Translations under genes and position numbers: made by a program | Assembly (NCBI RefSeq): GCF_010093305.1 | Contig: NZ_PDWS01000011.1 | Coordinates: 1-64,000, forward strand | Direction: 5' to 3' | Length of the DNA stretch: 64,000 nt | From: Pseudoxanthomonas sacheonensis | Lineage (GTDB): Bacteria; Pseudomonadota; Gammaproteobacteria; Xanthomonadales; Xanthomonadaceae | The notes under the pieces: generated by a model | Seen by the model: the letters and a program-made list of their open reading frames with translations, nothing else | Databases searched by the model: none | Told to the model about the DNA's origin: nothing | In this document: positions 52,001-61,461 of the stretch, piece by piece | Position numbering within the stretch: the first letter of the stretch is position 1 | Layout of the letters: every line of letters begins with the position of its first letter

Positions 52001-53966
52001 ACTGGTTGGCGGTCACCGGATCGTAGCCCACCTGGGCCGCCACGATGCCGTTGACCGTGATCTTCTTGACCTGCCCGATCACCCACTTGCCCGTGTTGTT
52101 CTCGTATTCGTAGCTCTCCTGCTTGGAGAACCCCAGCGAACTGGATTTGGTCGCGCTGGTTTGCTGGGCGAATGCGTCGAAACAACGGACGGCGCCGCAG
52201 AGATCGACAGACGAGGAAAAGGTCGCGCCGTCCTGGGTCACGACGGTCTGCAGCAGTGGCCTATGGAATTCCCATACGAATCCATCGCCTTCCGGCTTTT
52301 GGCTGGTGCCATAGGAAGCAAGATAGGCCTGGTTGACCTTGGTGAGGTCGTAGGCGTTCTCGGTGGTCTTGAGCGGCGAAGCCGAGCCCGTGCCCGTTTC
52401 TACCTTGAGCAGTTTGCCCTCGTTGTACAGATAACTATTGCCGTACGTATAGCGCACCCATTCCCCGGTAGGCTCGGTGACGGTGGTTTTGCTGGACCCT
52501 GCACAGGAATCGGAGACACAGATGGGGGCGGCACAGTTGTATGAGGACCAATTGCAGACAGGGTTCTGCAGGGTCGTCCCGGGATACCGATAGTTGCTGG
52601 TACCAGGCACATAGCTGTAGTTCCAATCCGCTATCGTCAGGCCCGGGCCGGAAACGCGTTTCTGCTTGAGGGTGAAGCTATAGTCCGCATTGGCCCATGT
52701 GTTGACATCGTCATTGGTGTTGTTGCCGGTGCCCGGTGCTGAGCCAGCGGGGTAAGTGCTTACATGGCCGCATGAAACGGGGACATTGCTCCGTCCGTGC
52801 TTCTGCAGATAGACGGTGAACGTACCCGTTGCGCCTGAAGGATGGGTAATAGAACCGACCGGTTCTTCGGAGGCATTCAAGGGTATTTCGGGATTGGTGC
52901 ACGACCGAATGGGTTCGGTGCCGGGCGACTCGTTCAGCTTTATCTCGGCATTGGTAAAGGCGGCAAAGCCGATCGTCCAGGCACTTGCGTCGGGAAGGGT
53001 CACCCCCGTGAGCGTGTCCCGCCCCGAAGAAGTGCCGCCATAGGCATAAGACCAGGTTCGGGTGCCGTCGCTGATGCTCGCGACACGGGACCCACTGTAG
53101 TTCAGCGTGATCTGCCGGCCATCGGTGGCATGTTGGATGCTGGTCAATTTGGCCGGCGCATTCCATGCATTGGTATAGGTGTAAGTGACTGCGTTTCCGA
53201 ATCTGTCTTCCACCCGGGTCGCAAGCAGCACGTTTCTGCGGCGCGACACATAGAAGTACTCCGGCGTACCGCTGGGGATGTGCACTTTGTTCGCGTTGAG
53301 ATTCGGCTCACGATACTGGGCCATCCAATTGAACCAGTAACGGGTGCCATCGGGAGTAGTCGCAATAAAGCCTTCGCCTGTGGTGTTGAGCACCGACGAC
53401 AGGCAGGCGATATGGGTCTTGCCGTCCCCCGTCACCCAGGGATAAGGCCCTCCGGCCGAGGGCTTGGCGATGGTCGGCTTGGCAACCAGCACGTCGCCGC
53501 CGCCACCGCCGGGCAACTCGAGTGTCAGCCCCCGCCAGTAGTCGCTGTACAGGTATCCGCCTCCCGGTGGGTCGGGAACCGTCGTGGTAGAGCAACGATT
53601 ACCAGGAACGGATCCGGAAACCTCCCAGTTGGGAGTAAAAATCCCACTGATGTTCGGCAAGTCCAAAGACCAGTCGGCGAACATTTCCTCGCTGTAGTAG
53701 TCCTTTCTGTTCTTGACCGTATAAGAACGCGATATCTCCACCGGCAGCGAATCGTTGCCGGGCAGGCTAACGTCGGTTGCCGAGAACGAAAGCGCGCCAT
53801 TGGAAAGGCTTACTTGCTCGCCGGAAAACTCGGGGCCGAGAGGAGTGACCGCTTGGCTGGCTTTAAGCCTTTGCCCGGTGTCTTGCCACGCGAACTTCCC
53901 CGCCGTCTGCGCGCTGGCAGAAACATGAAAGAACAACAGCATTACCGCTACGGCTACGCGAACCAT
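49044..53966 (-). CDS. Secreted RHS polymorphic toxin with GHH-type nuclease tip
   Basis: The 1640-residue protein has a signal peptide (SASA-QTA), a DUF6531-free N-terminal part with beta strands and scattered cysteines (to about 560), some thirty RHS/YD repeats (about 600-1420, e.g. YDAMGRMASVVYPTGD, YDALDRVTRVEQD) and the core end GRFLSVDPVTADSGTGAN at about 1450. The tip (about 1470-1640) begins with Ala/Lys-rich helices and then WTESQKKELLERG, GFEGHHRN, LAGNPDNIEFL and HSDTH. This is the GHH/HNH-EndoVII nuclease pattern. DNA encoding the tip is visibly AT-richer than the RHS core. The RHS shell would encase the nuclease. Signal-peptide RHS proteins are exported without a T6SS VgrG; none is nearby. 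Confidence 0.88.
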   Translation of the reverse strand: MVRVAVAVMLLFFHVSASAQTAGKFAWQDTGQRLKASQAVTPLGPEFSGEQVSLSNGALSFSATDVSLPGNDSLPVEISRSYTVKNRKDYYSEEMFADWSLDLPNISGIFTPNWEVSGSVPGNRCSTTTVPDPPGGGYLYSDYWRGLTLELPGGGGGDVLVAKPTIAKPSAGGPYPWVTGDGKTHIACLSSVLNTTGEGFIATTPDGTRYWFNWMAQYREPNLNANKVHIPSGTPEYFYVSRRRNVLLATRVEDRFGNAVTYTYTNAWNAPAKLTSIQHATDGRQITLNYSGSRVASISDGTRTWSYAYGGTSSGRDTLTGVTLPDASAWTIGFAAFTNAEIKLNESPGTEPIRSCTNPEIPLNASEEPVGSITHPSGATGTFTVYLQKHGRSNVPVSCGHVSTYPAGSAPGTGNNTNDDVNTWANADYSFTLKQKRVSGPGLTIADWNYSYVPGTSNYRYPGTTLQNPVCNWSSYNCAAPICVSDSCAGSSKTTVTEPTGEWVRYTYGNSYLYNEGKLLKVETGTGSASPLKTTENAYDLTKVNQAYLASYGTSQKPEGDGFVWEFHRPLLQTVVTQDGATFSSSVDLCGAVRCFDAFAQQTSATKSSSLGFSKQESYEYENNTGKWVIGQVKKITVNGIVAAQVGYDPVTANQLTYTAFGKLQQTLTYNTDGTVATVKDGNNNVTTLSNWYRSVPRTIQYPATAEAPSGATQTAVVNDKGWITAATDENGFTTNYGYDAMGRMASVVYPTGDSTAWNTVTMAFQKINADEHGLPAGHWRASRYQGNKHINTYYDAMWRPILEEQLDYANIAGTLSQTVKRYDAIGRLAFQSYPTTNVGDFNSITQGVRTTYDALDRVTRVEQDSELGVLASTTEYLAGFQTRVTNPRGFQTVVQYQAFDVPTTNAPTGITTLAGTDTTAVEIYRDLFGAPTRIKKRNGDGSLQQSRYYVYDANRQLCKTIEPETGATVMDYDGAGNLKWSASGHIDLLSPTDCNNAEGYWWGRRVDRSYDARNRLTALTFPDGRGNQSWAYTPDGLPTSITTYNDPSNGSPVINAYTYNKRRMLIGESVAQPGWYSWGLGYSYDPNGNMRWQSYPTGLVLDYAPNALGQPTQVSDQSTYAYATGVQYYPNGAIKQFTYGNGIVHTMLQNTRQLPQRSTDSGGALDLAYSFDANANVNHIWDYAQDTGNGFYGRWMTYDGLDRLTDAGSCSFGGDCWHRFTYDALDNLKSWKLPGVKDYAEYVYTNNRLTNIKNTAGATVVGLDYDLQGNLFNKNGQAYDFDYGNRLRNVPGKESYRYDGLGRRVLNSRPADNTTTLSQYSQSGQVLYNENTKTLLKTEHIYLGGSLLANRETIWGTSTVTAKYQHTDALGSPVAVTNMAGVVIDRTHYEPYGAAINKPAYDGIGYTGHVMDGATGLTYMQQRYMDPGIGRFLSVDPVTADSGTGANFNRYWYANNNPYSFTDPDGRVAGKIGKAIALTAAEMAAKKALKAAKNRAVRAAWKEERQLIASGRRGTRNWTESQKKELLERGKVDGFEGHHRNTANGNEDLAGNPDNIEFLSKPDHSDTHIDAGGTQEPISGQPLFDRTDNGSLPRQYDSNGYKIQALKITTSILVGVGTVADILDKLDPLTYAFYIDEVK

Positions 53967-54017
53967 CCTTTATCCCCGGGCTCCTGGAGCCGTTCTATGG
54001 CTATGCTTCGAATTCGG

Positions 54018-54335
54018 TTACTCGACCTGGTTCTCGCCGACGACAGCGTAGGTCTTGGAATCGACGAATATCTCGACGACTCTTTCGCCATTGACGGCCG
54101 CCTTCTCGGGGTTGCTGACCGTTATCTTGAAAACCAGCCGGCCCGTGGCTTCAGGAATGGCCTCGACGGTGTAGTCGCCGGAATCCAATCCGCGGGTGCG
54201 CGCCAGATAGTCGGCGATCTCCACCGTGGCTTCCATACGAATGCCGGACGACGCCTTTTCCGCTGTCTGCGCCAACAACGACAGCGGCAGCAAAGCCGCC
54301 AACAGCAAAACAAATCTTTGCGACCCTCCGCCCAC
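54018..54335 (-). CDS. Small secreted hypothetical protein upstream of the RHS gene
   Basis: The 105-residue protein has a signal peptide (LSLLA-QTA) and a small domain of mixed strands (MEATVEIADYLARTR, LVFKITVSNPEKA). No family is recognised. It lies 51 bp ahead of the RHS toxin on the same strand and is likely co-transcribed. A secreted chaperone or accessory of the toxin is possible, but there is no direct evidence. Confidence 0.6.
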   Translation of the reverse strand: MGGGSQRFVLLLAALLPLSLLAQTAEKASSGIRMEATVEIADYLARTRGLDSGDYTVEAIPEATGRLVFKITVSNPEKAAVNGERVVEIFVDSKTYAVVGENQVE

Positions 54336-54544
54336 ACGCGCCCCCTGTATCGGCTTAAGACAACCCCCGCCCCGCTCAGCACTTCATTGCGGGGCACTGC
54401 CGTTTCTATATATCCCGCGCATTGCCGAAAGGCAACGATTAACGGTTAATGTTCCAAGGCTCACGGTATGCGGCCGCGACACGCCATTCTTGGATAGAAC
54501 ACTTGCAGCCGTTTTTCGTCCGGCAAGGCTTACATATCCTTACG

Positions 54545-54570
54545 AAAAAAGCGGGCCGAAGCCGCTTTTT
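54545..54570 (-). terminator. Terminator after tRNA-Leu
   Basis: AAAAAGCGG and CCGCTTTTT pair around a 7-nt loop. It is symmetrical, so it can stop transcripts from either side. Between it and the small secreted protein gene lie about 200 bp with no recognised gene, presumably the toxin operon promoter. Confidence 0.75.
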
Positions 54571-54632
54571 ATCCAACAACGAAGGACCGCAAGGTGGGTT
54601 TCAGTGGATTTAGGCTTAGCCCGATCGTCTAG

Positions 54633-54719
54633 TGGTGCCCGGAGCCGGAATCGAACCGGCATGGGGTTGCCCCCGGCAGATTTTAAGTCTGATGCGTCTA
54701 CCAATTTCGCCATCCGGGC
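54633..54719 (-). tRNA. tRNA-Leu (anticodon TAA)
   Basis: The minus strand gives a class II cloverleaf: acceptor GCCCGGA pairing with TCCGGGC, anticodon arm CAGA-CTTAAAA-TCTG with anticodon TAA, a variable arm CCGGGGGCAACCCC-type hairpin, T-loop GGTTCGATTCC and encoded CCA. Third of three tRNAs behind pgsA, the same order Gly-Cys-Leu as in E. coli. Confidence 0.95.
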
Positions 54720-54770
54720 GGGATAGCCGCCCGCCGAAAGCGGGCCTGGTGATGATACGGGCCGGCAACG

Positions 54771-54795
54771 AAAAACGCCCGCGGTTGGCGGGCGT
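54771..54795 (-). terminator. Terminator after tRNA-Cys
   Basis: ACGCCCGC and GCGGGCGT form an 8-bp stem followed on the minus strand by five T residues. Confidence 0.7.
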
Positions 54796-54824
54796 CTTCG
54801 TCGAGCCCACCGGCGTGCCGGTGG

Positions 54825-54898
54825 TGGAGGCCTGGGTCGGAATTGAACCGGCGTACGCGGCTTTGCAGGCCGCTGCATAACCACTCTGCCACCAGGCC
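54825..54898 (-). tRNA. tRNA-Cys (anticodon GCA)
   Basis: Acceptor GGCCTGG pairs with CCAGGCC, the anticodon arm is GCGGC-CTGCAAA-GCCGC with anticodon GCA, the T-loop reads GGTTCAATTCC and CCA is encoded. Second tRNA of the cluster. Confidence 0.95.
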
Positions 54899-54950
54899 GG
54901 TGACTGTCGCGCCGAGACTGGCGCAAACGCAGGGCCTTTTCAAGCGCCCT

Positions 54951-54978
54951 ACAAAACAAAACCCCGCGAACGGGGTTT
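54951..54978 (-). terminator. Terminator after tRNA-Gly
   Basis: AAACCCCG-CGAA-CGGGGTTT, 8-bp stem with a tetraloop, followed on the minus strand by TTTTGTTTTG. Confidence 0.7.
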
Positions 54979-54989
54979 CGTCGTGAAAC

Positions 54990-55702
<713 letters not shown>

Positions 55703-55703
<1 letters not shown>

Positions 55704-57574
55704 TACGGGCCTTGTTCGCTTCCTGTAGCCGGAGGCGCCGCCGAGGGCGCCAGCCCATGCAGGTTAGCGTAGATTCGTTCGGCCAGTGCGGCGTTGATGC
55801 CTTCCACGCGGGCGATCTCGTCGATACCCGCGGCCTTCAGGCCGACCAGTCCGCCGAAATGCTTGAGCAGGCTGGCGCGGCGGCGCGGACCGATGCCGGC
55901 GATATCCTCCAGCTTGCTGGTCGTGCGCGCCTTCTGGCGCTTGCCACGATGGCCGGTGATGGCGAAACGGTGCGCTTCGTCGCGCACTTGCTGAACCAGC
56001 TGCAACGCCGGCGAAGCGGCCCCCGGACGGACTTCGCGGCCATCGGCCAGGATCAGGGTCTCGTGGCCCGCGCGGCGCTCTTCGCCCTTGGCCACGCCCA
56101 CCAGCACCACGCTGTCCACGCCCAGTTCCGCCAACGCGGCCCGCGCCTGGGTCAGCTGTCCCGCGCCGCCATCGATGAGCAGCACTTCGGGCAGCACCCC
56201 GCCCTCTTCCACCGCGCGGCGGAAGCGGCGCTCGATGGCCTGACGCATGGCCGCGTAGTCGTCGCCGGGCTCGATGCCGGTGATGTTGTAGCGGCGGTAT
56301 TGCGAACGCGCAGGGCCGTTGGCGTCGAACACCACGCAGGAAGCCACCGTGGCCTCGCCCATGGTGTGGCTGATGTCGAAGCATTCGATGCGCTTGGCCG
56401 GCTCCGGCAGGCCGAGCAGGTCGCGCAGGGCTTCGCTGCGCACCTGCTGCGCGTTGCGGCTGGAAAGCTCGCTGGCCAGGGTGATCTCGGCGTTGCGGAC
56501 CGCCAGCTGCAGGTAGCCGGCGCGTTCTCCGCGCACGTTCCACTTCAGCTGGACCTTGCGCTCGGCGGCGGCCGACAGCGCGGTTTCGATCAGCGCGGCG
56601 TCGGGGATTTCGCGGTCCAGCACGATTTCCCGCGGCGGAGTCTGTTCGGCGTAGTACTGGGAGACGAAGGCGGCCAGCACTTCGGCCGCGCTGTCCTCTC
56701 CGTTGGTTTTCGGGAAAAACGACCGGGTGCCCAGGTTGCGGCCGTCACGGAACGCCAGCAGCAGCACGCATGCGCCGGTGCCCTGCATGGCGCAGGCCAG
56801 CACGTCCAGATCCGCCGCCCGTCCGTCCACGTACTGGCGCGATTGCATGCTGCGCAGCGAGCCGACCAGGTCGCGCAGGCGCGCGGCCTGTTCGAACTCC
56901 AGGCGCGCGCTGGCCGCTTCCATCGCATTGCTCAATTCGCTGGTGAGCTCGTCGCTGCGCCCGTCCAGGAACAGCGACGCGCGGCGTACCGATTCCGAAT
57001 AGTCCAGCGCGTCCACCAGGCCTACGCAGGGCGCGCTGCAACGGCCGATCTGGTGCTGCAGGCACGGCCGGGTGCGGTTGCGGAACACGCTGTCCTCGCA
57101 ATTGCGGATCTTGAACAGCTTCTGCATCAGGTTGAGGGTGTCGCGCACCGCGCCGACGCCGGGATAAGGGCCGAAATAGCGCCCGGGCACCGCCCGCGGC
57201 CCACGGTGCATGGCGATGCGCGGCCACTGCTCGGTGGTGAGCAGCACGTAGGGATAGCTCTTGTCGTCGCGCAGGGACACGTTGTAGCGCGGCGCAAGCG
57301 ACTTGATCAGCTGGTTCTCCAGCAGCAGCGCCTCGCCCTCGGTACGGGTGACGGTGACGTCCATGCGCGCCACCTGCGCCAGCATGGCGTGCGTGCGCGG
57401 ACTCTTGGGCGTATTGCTGAAATAGCTGGACACGCGCTTGCGCAGCGCGCCGGCCTTGCCTACATAAAGCAGACTGTCGTCGGCGGCGTACATGCGGTAC
57501 ACGCCGGGCGCCGTGCTCAGCGCGGCCGCGAATTCCTTGCCATTGAAATTACCAGCCACGCCAGGAACCGTCAC
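55703..57574 (-). CDS. uvrC: Excinuclease ABC subunit C
   Basis: The 623-residue protein makes both cuts around DNA lesions with UvrAB. It has the N-terminal GIY-YIG nuclease (PGVYRMYAADDSLLYVGKAG), a Cys-rich region (CLQHQIGRCSAPC), the UvrB-contacting helix (LEFEQAARLRDLVGSLR), the RNase H-like C-terminal nuclease (ECFDISHTMGEATVASCVVF and LIDGGAGQLTQA) and tandem HhH motifs (LEDIAGIGPRRRASLLKHFG). The start is GTG 57574 in a GTGA overlap with the gene before. A second GTG at 57559 is possible. Confidence 0.95.
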
Positions 57575-58992
57575 TCGTCGATCGCAACCCGGCCCAGGTC
57601 GCCGCTGGAAAGGTCGTAGCGCAATACGGCGTGCGCGTCGGTCTCGGCGATCCACAGCGCGCCGGCGGCGATGGAAAGCCCGGCCACGCCGTGCAGGCGC
57701 CGCGACAGCGGCACGGTCGCCATTTCGCCGCCGCCCAAACGCAGGGTGCGCAAGGTGCCGTTGCCGGTGTCGGCGATCCACAGCAGCGGGGAATCCGGGC
57801 TGAGGGCGATCGCCTGCGGGTTCTGCAGCCGCGCGCGTTCGCGCGGACCGTCGGCATCGCCGAATTCCCAGGAGCCCTGGCCTACCAGGGTCTGAACGAT
57901 ATCGTTGCGCAGCTGCAGGGCGCGCACCGACGACCCCAGCGCATCGCAAACGTAAAGCATCTGCTGCACGGCCGCCAACGCCACCGGTTGCGCGAAGGCC
58001 GCCATCGACCCACTGCCGTCGCGCACTTCCAACTGGCCCGAACCGGCGCGGCAGGTCAGTTCGCCACGGCCCAGGCCATAGGTCCAGATCCTGTTGTCGC
58101 CGGCCAGGGCCAGGTGCACTTCGCTGTCGGTGGCGAATACCGCCTGGGGCTGATTGAGGGCGATATCGCGCGCATTGGCCACGACGCCTTCCACCGGCTC
58201 GCCCGCGCGGCCGTTGCCGCAAAGAGTATCCACGCGCCCGCTGCGCAGCATGATGCGGCGCAGGGCATGGTTGCCGGTATCGGCCACGTACAGCACGTCG
58301 CGCACCAGCGACAAGCCTTGCGGGCGCCGGAATGCGGCCTGCTCCAGATCGCCGTCGACGAAATCGGCGGTTCCCATGCCGAACTGGCGCAGCACGCGTC
58401 CGCTGTGGTTGCATTCCAAAATACGGTGGTGGCCGCTGTCGGCCACATACAGGCGATCGCCGGTGGCCGCGATGCCGCTTGGGAAACGCAAGGGCAGGCG
58501 CGGCTCGGCGGCGGTCTCTGTGGTCGCGCGGGCGTCGTCGTCGGTCGGCATCGGCAGCGCATCGCACAACGCCGCCAACGGCCGTTCCAGCTCGGCCATC
58601 GAGTCCAGCCCGACCACCCGCTCGCGTATCCGGCCGTTGGCGTCGATCAACAGCACCGTGGGCCAGGCCTCCACTTCGAACCGCTGCCACGCATGCCAGT
58701 CGCCGTCGTGCAGGATGGGGAAGGCAACGCCCTGCCGACGCAGCTGTTTCAGCACGTACTGCGGATCGCGCTCGCAATCGAAACGCGGCACATGCACCGC
58801 CAGCGGCTGCAGGCGGCCCTGGTAGCGGGTCTGCAGCTGGGCGACATCGCGCAGGCGCTGCCACGACCATGCCGACGCCGCGTTGACGAAGACCAGCGCC
58901 ACCACGCGCCCCCGCTGCTCGTGCAGCGAGCTGCGCGGGGCGTTGAGCCATTGCAGGCTGCTGGGAAGCTCGAGGGTCGGTGCGATGCTCAT
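57571..58992 (-). CDS. NHLRC2-like protein: thioredoxin-like domain plus NHL propeller
   Basis: The 473-residue protein has a thioredoxin-like N-terminal domain (about 1-150, VVALVFVNAASAWSW, WPTVLLIDANGRI) and five or six NHL repeats (about 165-470, e.g. FPSGIAATGDRLYVADSGHHRI and RRPQGLSLVRDVLYVADTGNHAL). The thioredoxin CxxC is absent (AASAWSWQ in its place), so it is not a redox enzyme of the classical type. Start ATG 58992 overlaps the phosphatase stop (ATGA). It is an insertion into the core operon between the phosphatase and uvrC genes; its role is unknown. Confidence 0.82.
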   Translation of the reverse strand: MSIAPTLELPSSLQWLNAPRSSLHEQRGRVVALVFVNAASAWSWQRLRDVAQLQTRYQGRLQPLAVHVPRFDCERDPQYVLKQLRRQGVAFPILHDGDWHAWQRFEVEAWPTVLLIDANGRIRERVVGLDSMAELERPLAALCDALPMPTDDDARATTETAAEPRLPLRFPSGIAATGDRLYVADSGHHRILECNHSGRVLRQFGMGTADFVDGDLEQAAFRRPQGLSLVRDVLYVADTGNHALRRIMLRSGRVDTLCGNGRAGEPVEGVVANARDIALNQPQAVFATDSEVHLALAGDNRIWTYGLGRGELTCRAGSGQLEVRDGSGSMAAFAQPVALAAVQQMLYVCDALGSSVRALQLRNDIVQTLVGQGSWEFGDADGPRERARLQNPQAIALSPDSPLLWIADTGNGTLRTLRLGGGEMATVPLSRRLHGVAGLSIAAGALWIAETDAHAVLRYDLSSGDLGRVAIDE

Positions 58993-59480
58993 CGGTCTCG
59001 GATTATGCCGGAGTCCCACTCCGCGCACAGGCGGGCCACGACCGCCCGTGCGGCCGAATCGACCAGTCGCCAAGCGTGCTCGAACTCGGCCGGTCCGCCC
59101 GTATAAGGATCCGGAACGGCGCATCCCTCGTGAACCCGCGCCCATTCCGTCAGCAGAACCACTTTGTCCCGCTGGGAAGGCGGGGCCTCACGCAGCGCGT
59201 CGCGCACGTTCTGCCCATCGGCGCACAGCAGCCAGTCGAACTCGGCGTAATCGCGCTGGCGCAGCTGACGGGCCCGCAGCATGGAGATATCCACCCCATG
59301 CCCGCGCGCGCAGGCGACGGCACGCGGATCGGGCGGCTGGCCGACATGCCAGTCGCCGGTCCCGGCCGAGTCGACCTGGACCCGGTCCGCGAGGGGCGAG
59401 GCGGCGAGGCGCGCACGCAAAGCCCCTTCAGCCAGCGGCGACCGGCAGATGTTGCCCAGGCAGACGACCAGCAGCTTCAA
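58989..59480 (-). CDS. Low-molecular-weight protein-tyrosine phosphatase
   Basis: The 163-residue protein begins with the active-site loop [11 protein letters not shown] (Cys-x5-Arg, Cys at residue 7) and has the general acid in VPDPYTGG. It belongs to the arsenate-reductase-like LMW phosphatase family, often tied to exopolysaccharide control. No ATG is usable; TTG 59480 overlaps the kdsB stop (TTGA) and gives the normal N-terminus. Confidence 0.9.
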   Translation of the reverse strand: MKLLVVCLGNICRSPLAEGALRARLAASPLADRVQVDSAGTGDWHVGQPPDPRAVACARGHGVDISMLRARQLRQRDYAEFDWLLCADGQNVRDALREAPPSQRDKVVLLTEWARVHEGCAVPDPYTGGPAEFEHAWRLVDSAARAVVARLCAEWDSGIIRDR

Positions 59481-60262
59481 CGTCCACCATCGGCCAGATA
59501 AGCTTCCGCGCGGGCCAGGTCTTCGGGCGTATCCACGCCCGGCGGAAACTGTTCGGGCGTCAGGGCGACCGCGATGCGGAAGCCCGCTTCCAGCACGCGC
59601 AGCTGTTCCAGAGATTCGATCAGTTCCAGCCGCCCGGGCGGCATTTTCGCGAACTTGCGCAAAAATCCCGCCGAGTAAGCGTAGATGCCGATATGCCGCA
59701 GCCATTGCCCCGGCGGCAACGCGTCGCGGCCCAGTGCGAAGGCGTCGCGATGCCAGGGGATCGGCGCGCGGCTGAAGTACAGCGCATCGCCCCACTCCGC
59801 TTCGGCTGTGGTGCGCACCAGCTTCACCGTATTGGGATCGAACAGGGCGGCGGCTTCGGTCACCGGCGTCGCCAAGGTGGCCATCTGCGCACCGCTGGCA
59901 GCCAGGGTCCGGGCTACGGCGCGGATTCCTTGCGCGGGCGCGAACGGTTCATCGCCCTGCAGGTTCACGACCAGGGTCTCGTCTGCCCAGCCGGCGATGT
60001 CGGCGCATTCGGCCAGGCGGTCGCTGCCCGATGCGTGCGCGGCGGACGTCATGGCCACGCGCACGCCGCTGTCGCGCAGGGCATCGGCAATACGCTCATC
60101 GTCGGCCGCAACCCACACCTCGCGCGCGCCGGCCGCCAGCGCGCGGCGCGCGACGTGCGCGACCAGGGGCTCGCCGCCCAACAGGCGCAACGGTTTGCCT
60201 GGCAAGCGCGAGGCTGCGTAGCGGGCGGGGATGGCGACGACGAAATCCAGCGGTACGTTCAT
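59477..60262 (-). CDS. kdsB: 3-deoxy-manno-octulosonate cytidylyltransferase
   Basis: The 261-residue protein activates Kdo with CTP for lipopolysaccharide core synthesis. Motifs are [19 protein letters not shown] (nucleotide loop), [19 protein letters not shown] (metal-binding Asp) and [10 protein letters not shown], then [15 protein letters not shown] 60262 is the family start; the frame is open further into the upstream palindromic repeat. It ends by overlapping the phosphatase gene. Confidence 0.95.
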   Translation of the reverse strand: MNVPLDFVVAIPARYAASRLPGKPLRLLGGEPLVAHVARRALAAGAREVWVAADDERIADALRDSGVRVAMTSAAHASGSDRLAECADIAGWADETLVVNLQGDEPFAPAQGIRAVARTLAASGAQMATLATPVTEAAALFDPNTVKLVRTTAEAEWGDALYFSRAPIPWHRDAFALGRDALPPGQWLRHIGIYAYSAGFLRKFAKMPPGRLELIESLEQLRVLEAGFRIAVALTPEQFPPGVDTPEDLARAEAYLADGGR

Positions 60263-60304
60263 GTCGGGAGCCGGTATCTGTAAAGAGCGTAGTTGCTTTT
60301 GCTC

Positions 60305-60420
60305 GTCATCCCAGCGAAAGCTGGGATCCATCTTGATCTTGATCTCGATTTGGCTCTTTGCCGTACATAGAAACAAGCAAAAGCAAAGTCAAAATGGATC
60401 CCAGCTTTCGCTGGGATGAC
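60305..60420. repeat. Palindromic repeat family E
   Basis: GTCATCCCAGCGAAAGCTGG on the left and the complementary arm ending CTTTCGCTGGGATGAC on the right, 116 bp, with an AT-rich centre. It occupies the lpxK-kdsB gap, the place where some relatives carry a small Trm112/YcaR-like gene; no such gene is seen here. Confidence 0.85.
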
Positions 60421-60438
60421 GTCTGTGAGGTATGGATT

Positions 60439-61461
60439 CTACTTCTGAACCAAGTTTGCTTCGCCAGCGTGCCCGGCCCGTTTTTCCGACAACCTGTCCA
60501 GCAGCGCCACCCAGAACGCCTCCGGCAGCTCCGCGGTCACCGGCACGCTGAAATACCACTCGTTGGCGAAGCCGGCGCACTTGACCGCATCTTTCTCGGT
60601 CATCAGCACCGGCAACTCGCTGCCGAAATCGAAGTCGCCGGGAACATAACGATGATGGTCGGCGAACGCATGCGGCACCACGCCAATGCCGAGCGCGCGC
60701 AGCATCTCGAAAAACCGCTTCGGGTTGCCGATTCCGGCCACCGCATGCACGCGGTGGCCGCCGAAGGAAGTGAGCGGCCGGCTGCGGCCGCCCTGCAATG
60801 GCACCGCATTGTCGGCGCGCAGCTGCATGGACCACTCGCCGAAACTGGCGTCGCCTCCGTTGACCACGCGGAAATCGCATTCGGCGCCGCGCTGCGCCGG
60901 TTCGCGCAGAGGACCGGCGGGAAGCAGCCGGCCGTTTCCGTAACGGCGCCCGCCGTCTATCACTTCTATCTCCACGTCCCGATGCAGCCGGTAATGCTGA
61001 AGACCGTCGTCGCAAACGATCACGTCGCAGCCGGCCGCGACGAGCGCCTGCGCGGCTTTGACGCGGTCGCGGTCCACGCGCACCTTCACGCCGGTACGGC
61101 GTGCGATCAGCACCGGTTCGTCGCCGCCTTCCGAAGGCGGAGTGCCCGCCTCCACCCAGGCGGCAATGGCTTCCTTGCGCCTCCCGTAACCGCGGCTGGC
61201 GACGCCCGGATTCCAACCTTCCTTCTGCAATCGCTGCACCAAGGCGATGGTCAGCGGCGTTTTGCCGGTACCGCCGACGGAAAGATTGCCGACCACCACC
61301 ACCGGCACCAACACCTTGCGGCTGCGCAGGACACCGGCACGGAACAGCTTGCCGCGCAACGCGACCACTCCGCCGTACAATCCGGCCAGCAGGCGTGCGG
61401 ACAAGGGAGGCGTCGCTTCGCCGTACCAGTAGGCGGGAGTCTTATCCTGCAGCTTGCTCAC
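60439..61461 (-). CDS. lpxK: Tetraacyldisaccharide 4'-kinase
   Basis: The 340-residue protein phosphorylates the lipid A disaccharide at the 4' position. It has an N-terminal amphipathic/hydrophobic anchor and the P-loop [15 protein letters not shown], then [25 protein letters not shown], and DFRVVNGG. Start GTG 61461 overlaps the msbA stop (GTGA). The C-terminal half keeps [13 protein letters not shown]. Confidence 0.94.
   Translation of the reverse strand: MSKLQDKTPAYWYGEATPPLSARLLAGLYGGVVALRGKLFRAGVLRSRKVLVPVVVVGNLSVGGTGKTPLTIALVQRLQKEGWNPGVASRGYGRRKEAIAAWVEAGTPPSEGGDEPVLIARRTGVKVRVDRDRVKAAQALVAAGCDVIVCDDGLQHYRLHRDVEIEVIDGGRRYGNGRLLPAGPLREPAQRGAECDFRVVNGGDASFGEWSMQLRADNAVPLQGGRSRPLTSFGGHRVHAVAGIGNPKRFFEMLRALGIGVVPHAFADHHRYVPGDFDFGSELPVLMTEKDAVKCAGFANEWYFSVPVTAELPEAFWVALLDRLSEKRAGHAGEANLVQK

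Noticed and set aside
49044..53966. Type VI secretion effector
   Set aside because: The RHS protein has a Sec-type signal peptide and no PAAR or VgrG partner in the window, so T6SS delivery is not supported.
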